From NCBI GenBank assembly GCA_018398585.1, contig JAGTTD010000018.1, forward strand, positions 813,501-877,500: DNA of 64,000 nucleotides, given 5' to 3'. The position numbers and the translations under genes were made by a program. How positions within the stretch are numbered: the first letter of the stretch is position 1; each line of letters begins with the position of its first letter. Below the pieces are notes generated by a model. That model searched no databases. It had not been told where the DNA came from and saw only the letters and a program-made list of their open reading frames with translations. This DNA is from Simmondsia chinensis. Lineage: Eukaryota > Streptophyta > Magnoliopsida > Caryophyllales > Simmondsiaceae. This document shows, piece by piece, positions 57,001 to 64,000 of this stretch.

Positions 57001-58220
57001 AAAAAAAATTTGGAGACAAAACATCTATTTTGTATGATATGAAATATGTTTTTCAGAGTTACGGGAATTGAATTAGAAAGATAAAATCTGCTAATCAACC
57101 TCCTGGTTTAACTCATGCATGGCGGGCTACTTCATGACATAACTAGCACATGGGTATGTATGAATCGGTCCCCCCGCTTACGTAAACAATATGAGAAAGT
57201 CTCTCTTATGTTTCTCTCTAGTCTGTTAAGTACTTATATATAATATTCTGTACAATTGGGGTGTATTTTAGTCTTCCATTCTATATTATACTGTAGTGAT
57301 GAGTACCGTGTTAACCCTAGGAGTTGGAATGACAATTGATTCCGTTGTACCAATGTTGAGGCATAAACGACAGGCATAATGGTGAACTCCACAACATGGA
57401 AATGTTCTTGTCTTTTCCGGATGAGTTATAGTTACAGTCCCCCTTTAATTTTTCTAACAGGCCTTACATGTGAAGCTTGTTTGTATTCAATCTCGTTCAT
57501 AGAATGAAAGATCGGGTTGATCTGATTTTAGATCCCTGTACACTAGGATTTATTGTGTGGCAATACAAGGTTTGTTGTCTTGAGACTTCCGTGTATTGCT
57601 CTTATAGATAGTGAAATTTTTTGTGCTCTTATCCGTGGATGTAGGTTTGGCCGAACCATATAAATCTGTTGTCTCGCATTTTTATGTCTCATCTTATCGC
57701 ATGCTTACTATTTCGATTCAAGGTCCCAGTGTACATGAGCGTGGCTCTAACAATTCCTACCAAGTATCTATGACTTTGTTTCTCGTACATATGTATTTGT
57801 TTGTTCGAGATCAAAGTTAGTTCAGCCAGGTGACAACTCAAGAAATATCTTTCATGTAAACGACATTCATAAATTATAATAAGACACATGGTCCCATACA
57901 GTTCTCGCCCCATGGAAGACAGGCCACAATAAAGGGTAAAATGACGACTTTACTTGCAGCCTCTCATTATACCTGCTCATCTTTTAATTACTTAGTATTT
58001 ATTTGACCAGAATTTTTTTTTTAACAGAGAAAAGTACTTTTTTCAGAAAAAAAACGCGATAAATTGATACAAGTAGGGCAATGATTTGATTTAGTGGATA
58101 CCCCCAACCAAAAGGTTAATTGCCAATTAAGCCATCTCTACTTTTGAGCTTGCATTTTGCCCCCTCTTATCCAATGGCTTTTTAGGTTTATTAAAAAATA
58201 TTTAGTATCTATTTTAAACC
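57001..58220. other. Intergenic sequence
   Basis: I see no gene or clear element termini. Small open frames at 57611-57820 and 57913-57689 overlap on opposite strands and have no recognisable domain. Confidence 0.4.
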
Positions 58221-58607
58221 AGGGTTATTTATGCCAAAGATCCATGTGTTTTGTGCACTATATTAATTTAGTCCTTATATTTTTAATTGTGTCAATTTAA
58301 TTCCTGTACAATTCAAAACGTGTCAATTTGGTCCTTATAGAAAATTTATGTTAAGTTTTTAATAAAATTTTTAATGGATCAGCCACGAGTTGAGTTAAAT
58401 TGAATAAATGAATGAATATATAATAAGTTACTTGCACCTAATATAATTTTTTTGTTAAAAATTACGTCATTAACTTAACTTAAATTTGACCAAATGACTA
58501 AATTGACATATTTTAAATTGTTCATGGACTAAATTAACACAATTAAAAATATAAAGACTAAATTGATACAATGGACAAAACACAAGGACCTTTGGCGTAA
58601 ATAACTC
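58221..58607. mobile_element. hAT-like MITE, GGGTTATTTATGCC family
   Basis: AGGGTTATTTATGCCAAAGA and GGCGTAAATAACTC are inverted ends. The flanks TTTAAACC and TTTAAACA agree in seven of eight bases. The interior consists of TTAGTCCTTATA and AAGGACCTTTGG type phrases. Confidence 0.75.
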
Positions 58608-60722
58608 TTTAAACAATAAAAAATATATTGCATGTGATACTACAAATATAATGATTAAATCTTCTTTAATACGACTTTAGCATTATTATTTTATTTTCAC
58701 CAAGTTTTTACCAACCTAAAAACAAATGGAGAAAAATAAATTAAAGAGTTGTTTACGTTATAGATTTATGTACTTATTTATAGCGTTAATTAGTCTTTTA
58801 TATTTTTAATTATGTCAATTCATTCTTTGTAGAATTCACATTGTCACGTAATTAATTAGAATCTCTGAGTAAGTTGATGTCGAAGCTTTTAGTATTCGGA
58901 TCACTAGTAGATTTAAATCGAACATTATTGGGTTTGTACTAAATCAGCTGTATGAGATATGATTACACCGTTGAAAGTTTGTCATTCACTTAATTTTAAT
59001 TTTAATATATGATTGAATTAACATAATATAAATTTTACAGGATAAAATCGACGCTATTAAAAATAAAATAATAAAATTAATATTATAATCAAATACAATA
59101 CACTTTGTTGAAAAATGAGGGAAAGCAGCACTAATTTTGCAAGCAATCGAAGCTTTTTATCTTTTGATTTTTCAAACTCGTAAATTGAAAGTAGCTTCAC
59201 CAATACATTTATTTTATTTTTAATGTATATTTTAATATAAATATTAAAAATATTACTATAATATATTATTTTTAAGAATTAATTACGTAACTATCATGAA
59301 GAATGACCATTTATTATATGCATATAATAACGTATTAATTTATATAATAAAGTATCTTATGGTTTTAAAATTTTGTGACTCAAGTGTTTTACAGTTAAAA
59401 AATTATCAATCATATGCCAATTTATCGCAATTTAGTAGATTGTCGTTGAAAAATGCTATAATGAAATATGATTTTAATAATATATAATGATCTTTTATAA
59501 AAATCTAATATTTTTTTTTTCTAAAAATTGTTTAAATAATAATAATGTTGATAATATACATGCACTTTACATCAAAGGTCATAACAGCAAAATTTTGTTA
59601 AAAACATTAAGATGACCTATATATATCATCATAATAAACGTCAATATTTTTGTCTAAAATTATCTAGATTTTTCAAGAAATTCATTGAATTTCGACACTG
59701 GATGGTTAATAAAATATTCAAATATTGGACTATATTAGCATATATCAAAATAGTAGAATATTGAGTTATTTACAGTGAAAGTCTATTTACTTTACGCTTT
59801 AATTTTTCGGCCACCAGTTGATTTAAATTGAGTTAATAAGTGGGTTTGTATTGAATTACTTACATCTAACATGATTCTACTTTTTTTTATGTTATTAGCA
59901 TAACTTCACTTTGAGCATATGACTAAATTGACATAATATAAATTGTACAAGAACTAAACTGATAAATTATTAAACAAAATATAGGGATCTTGAATAGAAA
60001 TAATTCTAAATTATTTGTTTGATAAATATTCAAAGTAATATTTTTGTGTAATAAATTTTGAACTTTATATTTAAATACATAAAAGGATAAATTACTGAAA
60101 ACTCCCTTGTCTTTTACTTCAAAAATAGAAAACCTCCATTACAAATAAAAGTACTCATAAAACCTTCTCACTTTTCAAAATTTAACACTTAACCCCCATG
60201 TAACTTTTTCTTGACCATTGTTTCCCTCAAAAGTGTGGGATTTAAAGTTTAATTATATTTTTAGAAGGGGTTTGTATTATTAGGCAAAAAATAGAAATTT
60301 TTTTTTTGTTTTTGCAATAAAATTAAGAAAATTTATATATTTATAAAAAAATAATTAATTATAGTAACGATATTATAAGTTTAAAAGATAAAAAATATTT
60401 TTAAAATTTTTGTAAAAAATATTACAAGATAAAATATAATATTTTGTTAGTATTATAATGTCACTACTATATAATTAATTAAAGCAATAACTTTTATAAA
60501 TATAGAAAACTCCTTTTTTATAAATATAAAAAAATTTTATTTAATTCTACCTAAAAATAAAATAAAATACTTAACTATTTTATTTTGAGAGATAAAATAG
60601 TAAGAAAAAAGTTATTTAAAGGCAAAATGATAATTTTTTAAAAGTAAGAAAATTTAATAAGTGATTTTATTTATGAAAAAAAATTTATTTTTGAAGTAAA
60701 AATCAAAAAAAATTTCTGTAAT
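58608..60722. repeat. AT-rich region with eroded MITE pieces
   Basis: Fragments of the GGGTTATTTAC family occur at about 58755-59050 and 59765-60000, and the dispersed AAGTATCTTATGG-like family at about 59280-59760. No gene is seen. Confidence 0.45.
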
Positions 60723-60738
60723 TTACTCTAAAATAAAA

Positions 60739-60966
60739 GAGGGCACCAACACGCCTTCATCGGATCCCATGAGAACTCTGAAGTTAAGCGTACTTGGGCG
60801 AGAGTAGTACCAGGATGGGTGACCTCCTGGGAAGTCCTTACCCTCAGGTTGGGGGCACTAGGAAACTGCCTCTTTTCAGGTTAAAACCTTGAAGGGGGAA
60901 GGTTGTATACATCCGTCCCCCCAGACCCTGCGTAAGCGAGAGCCCTTGAGATACTGAATATGTTTC
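60739..60966 (+). mobile_element. 5S-headed Au-like SINE, full length with target-site duplications
   Basis: The head matches plant 5S rRNA through the internal promoter: box A AAGTTAAGCGTACTTGG (60781), intermediate element near GAGAGTAGTA, and box C GGATGGGTGACCTCCTGG (60813). The body follows: AGGTTGGGGG, GGGGGAAGGTTGTATACATC, CAGACCCTGC and GAGATACTG. The flanks are TTACTCTRAAATAAAA at 60723-60738 and 60967-60982 (16 bp, one mismatch), which shows insertion by retroposition of the whole chimeric unit. Confidence 0.93.
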
Positions 60967-61168
60967 TTACTCTGAAATAAAATACAAAACAAATTTATTG
61001 GCCAAATTATAGGATCACGAAAAAAAAAGTACATATTGGGGCCACTTCCACAGTCCCACAGCTGCCGTCTTATTAACTATATCACATGCATTTTGTGAAA
61101 ATATTATTGCCCTAGCTCGTTCAAATAGGAACGAAAATAACCCGATCAAAATAAAAAGAGGAGAAAAT

Positions 61169-61553
61169 TGATATAAATATTACTGAGGGTTACACCCGAA
61201 CAAGTCTCGAGCCTACTCGCCTGCCACATCACCTGCCACATCAGCCCGAGTGCCATCGCGTCATAGGTTTATTGGTATAAGTAATAGGGGTTGGTTAGTG
61301 AATTAGGTATGTTTAGTGTTATTAATCAATGTGATCTCTCTACTCTCTTTCTTCCTAAATCTTCTCTATATCTCCCCCGTTTCATCTAGATTTCTCCCCC
61401 TTTCTCTGCTACTATCTTGGAAACATTCCATTCGAGTTATATATATATTATATACAATTCGGGACAGCTGATTATTGTCCCGCAGCTGCTGATTTGAGTG
61501 TTTATGATGTTCGGTTGGGTTTTTGGGAGCTCGGTTGATATTGGTTCATATCA
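61169..61553 (+). mobile_element. Possible solo LTR, TGATAT...ATATCA
   Basis: TGATATAAATA and TTCATATCA are inverted ends with flanks AAAAT and AAAAC (four of five). A CT-rich leader inside resembles that of the TGATAC family. Confidence 0.5.
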
Positions 61554-61608
61554 AAAACAAAGCTTGAGAATGGTTAGAATCATAACCAGGTTAAACAACG
61601 ACAGGAGT

Positions 61609-62021
61609 TGATGCAGCCCCGCCTCCTTTGGCGAGATGGTATGATTGGCGGGTATGGAGACGTGGTTGATGAGAGTTGAGTTGATGCATCTGGTAATGTC
61701 GCATTATTGGGTAAGTGTTGGCGGAATGAGCTTGGCGGCAAAGCTATACGAGATGCGGCAAAGATAGAATTAGAGTGTGATTAGGATTTTAGCTTTATCT
61801 TTTAAATAGCTGCTATATTTATACTAGAAAAAATTTAGGGTATTATTCATTCAATTTATTAGGTTATTTTTATGAGTTATTTGGTTCTGTCTATTTTCAA
61901 GTATGAAAATTAGAATTGAATTCTATATTTCTTCTTTATTTTATTGATTATTAATAAAATTAAAGGGAAGACTATTGAATACTTCCCATTCCCGTAAAAT
62001 CCCACTTGCGCGCTGCATTCA
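61609..62021 (+). mobile_element. Solo LTR, TGATGCAGCCC family
   Basis: TGATGCAGCCCCG at the start and CGCGCTGCATTCA at the end match the LTR at 41485-41903. GAGT lies on both sides. An AATAAAATTAAAG stretch inside suits a polyadenylation region. Confidence 0.7.
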
Positions 62022-62034
62022 GAGTACTTTTTTA

Positions 62035-62353
62035 GGCCTTGTTTGGTAGCCACATAAATTGAATTTCTGCAAGAAATTGTATTTGGGAATTCAATTTCTG
62101 CGTCAACTTCCCAGTAAGTTGGTAAAACAAGTTTGGTTGCCAGGGTGGGAAATAGAACTTCCTTGAGAATGATAGCTAAAAACAAATGAATTAGAACTTA
62201 CTTGGAGGGCTAGGTAAATTACTTCCTGTATTTTGAAGGAATTAAAAATTGCTCAGCTTTTTCCACTTCCTGCATGCTACCTACTTCAACCAAACAAGAG
62301 CCTAAATCTGTATTTCATATGAAGCATTTACTTCCCGCGTACCAAACGAGGCC
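62035..62353. mobile_element. Tourist-like MITE
   Basis: GGCCTTGTTTGGTAGC and GTACCAAACGAGGCC are inverted ends. GAATTTCTGC and CACTTCCTGC type blocks are inside. Flanking TTA and TAG do not form a clean duplication. Confidence 0.65.
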
Positions 62354-63233
62354 TAGTTTAACTAAAAAGGGAGTTAGAATACTTTTTTAAGTTTAATTAG
62401 GATTTAATTATGGTTTTTCAGCTTAATTAGGTTTAGGTCCTTTACTTAATTAATATTTTATTTATTATGATTTATTTTACTAAATAATGTAATTAGGCGT
62501 TGGGCTTTTGAGTTATGTTAAGATTATATTAGGTTTAGTTAGAGTTAGAATATGATCATTTTTAGAGTTTAATTTGAATTAAGAGTAAGATTACAGCAAT
62601 GCATATAAATCGTCATTTCTTGTTTCTAGGTGAGAATAAAGATTGAACCATATCAATCGCTTTTTCTTCCCTTGCTTTAGCAATAAGAATTAGGAGAGGT
62701 TGGTAAATCCTTTCCCTTTTCCCTTCAAACACTTTGGCGATTTCCTTCAGTAAAAATGATATGATTTATAATTGTCAAAGTATAAAATTATTTCCGAATC
62801 TTCATTTATTAGCTTAAGCTTTTGGAAAATTTAGTTCATTGACATGATATCATAGCATTGTTGATCAAGAGATCACGAATTCCAATCCCAACACCACCCA
62901 CCGATCTAAGTATTAATCTATTTCAAGCAAAATGTAGGGGCGAGCATGTGCATTATTCACATTTCAAACCCAACGAGCACTTGGGGGCTTTCACCCGTCA
63001 ACTTAAACTTCTGAAAAAGTTGATTCTTTAACAATAATGAATAATAGTTACAAATATTTAAAAAGTTGCTCTTGTATGACATTTTCTGCCCTGGCAATCA
63101 TTATCCAAAAATAAATCGTCTCATAAATATTTTTAATCAGAAATTATCACCCAAATACTCCAACTTTTGATCATTATTAGCTAAATACTCTGATATTTTA
63201 ATATATATAACTAGATTCCTTGATATTTAAAAA
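62354..63233. other. AT-rich intergenic sequence with a tRNA-like SINE remnant
   Basis: TGATATCATAGCATTGTTGA and AAGAGATCACGAATTCCAATC at about 62845-62890 match the family at 45500. No gene is seen. Confidence 0.4.
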
Positions 63234-63587
63234 TTGGGTTATTTACGCTAAATTTCCTTGTACTTTGTCCATTGTGTCAATATAACCCTTGTACTTTTAA
63301 TTTTGTCAATTTGGTCCTTAAAGAAAATTTTATGTTAAGCTTTTAACGAAAATTTTAATGGTTCAGTCATTGCGTTAAATTGAGTAAATAAAGGAATTTA
63401 TAATAAGTTGCTTGTATCTAACATAATTTTATCGTTCAAAATTACAACATTAGCTTAACTTAAATTTGACTAAAGGACCAAATTGACACATTTTGAATTA
63501 TTTAGGGACTAAATTGACACAACTAAAAGTATAAGGACCAAATTGACATAATGGGTAATGTACATGGACCTTTGGTGTAAATAACCC
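63234..63587. mobile_element. hAT-like MITE, GGGTTATTTACGC family, perfect 8-bp duplication
   Basis: GGGTTATTTACGC and GTGTAAATAACCC are inverted ends. TTAAAAAT occurs at 63226-63233 and 63588-63595. It is the best preserved member of this family here. Confidence 0.82.
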
Positions 63588-63787
63588 TTAAAAATTTTAT
63601 CGCTGAAGGTTATTAAATTTTAAAAATTTTATCAATCAAATATCTTTTTGTCAAATTATGGTATATCATTTTCCTTGAAAAATATTAAGCACAACAAGAT
63701 TCCAACATGTATAAGTATCTTTACTATAATTTAATACATTACCATTATATTTTATTACATATATTAAAATATTAAAATACTTAGTGA

Positions 63788-64000
63788 AGAAAGCAATATA
63801 CCCAGTGCCCTAAGGGCTTCTGCCTTAAGCAGGGTCTCGGGGGCGGATGTACGCAGCCTTCCCCCTTCAGGGTATTACCCCTAAAGAGATGTTGTTTCCG
63901 AGTGCCCCCATCCTGAGGGTGAGAACTTTCCAGGAGGCCACCCATGCTAGTACTGCTCTCGCACAAAAAAGCTTAATTTCGGAGTTCTAATGGGATTCGG
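63788..64000 (-). mobile_element. 5S-headed Au-like SINE, cut by the window edge
   Basis: On the minus strand the 5S part reads CCGAATCCCATTAGAACTCC, then GCGAGAGCAGTACTAGC and ATGGGTGGCCTCCTGG. The body follows (GGATGGGGGCACTCGG, GGAAGGCTGCGTACATCC, GGGCACTGGG). The 5' end lies beyond 64000. Confidence 0.88.

Noticed and set aside
60741..60842. 5S rRNA gene
   Set aside because: The 5S match is interrupted at its 3' end and continues directly into a SINE body, and target duplications enclose both parts. It is a SINE head, not an rRNA gene.
63895..64000. 5S rRNA gene on the minus strand
   Set aside because: Several substitutions in the internal promoter and direct fusion to the SINE body; it belongs to the truncated SINE.

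Overview
This is AT-rich nuclear DNA from a flowering plant, most likely a eudicot. The basis is long multi-exon genes with AT-rich introns, telo-box (AAACCCTAA) motifs in gene leaders, and plant Mutator-like, L1, RTE, Copia, hAT and Au-type SINE remnants. I cannot name the species. No rRNA, tRNA or CRISPR locus is supported; the 5S-like stretches are SINE heads.

Three host genes can be assembled exon by exon with open reading frames and good splice signals. (1) Minus strand 18390-8574: six exons, 249 aa, an RBM42-like RRM protein. (2) Plus strand 25793-38757: twelve exons, 735 aa, DPH6 (diphthine-ammonia ligase), the last step of diphthamide synthesis on eEF2. (3) Minus strand 52905-46190: eight exons, 592 aa, a putative type II membrane fucosyltransferase-like protein. 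Three of their 23 introns use a GC donor.

Layout. 1-7770: two decayed MuDR-type Mutator-like transposons arranged tail to tail as a large palindrome. The plus arm carries a tandem partial duplication. The minus copy is preceded by an array of a palindromic 22-bp motif, split by a solo LTR and a SINE. 8.5-18.7 kb: the RBM42-like gene, whose introns hold nested MITEs, L1 ends, LTRs and a 5S-headed SINE. 18.7-25.7 kb: intergenic repeats with a LINE RNase H remnant, solo LTR, MITEs and an internally deleted Copia element. 25.8-38.8 kb: DPH6, its introns filled with MITEs, L1 ends, SINEs, a GC-rich solo LTR and a strong hairpin. 38.8-46.1 kb: a nest of elements, including a long inverted repeat with two diverged copies of an unidentified coding fragment. 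46.2-56.3 kb: the fucosyltransferase-like gene with a triplicated leader. 56.3-64 kb: intergenic repeats, including a complete 5S-headed SINE with clear target-site duplications.

The most unusual item is a family of about 14 SINE copies with an Au-like body and a TTG-repeat tail. At least three of them have a head derived from 5S rRNA. An RTE-type LINE end in the same window has the same kind of tail and is a plausible partner. The three host genes do not form an operon-like unit, although DPH6 and the RBM42-like gene share telo-box leader elements.
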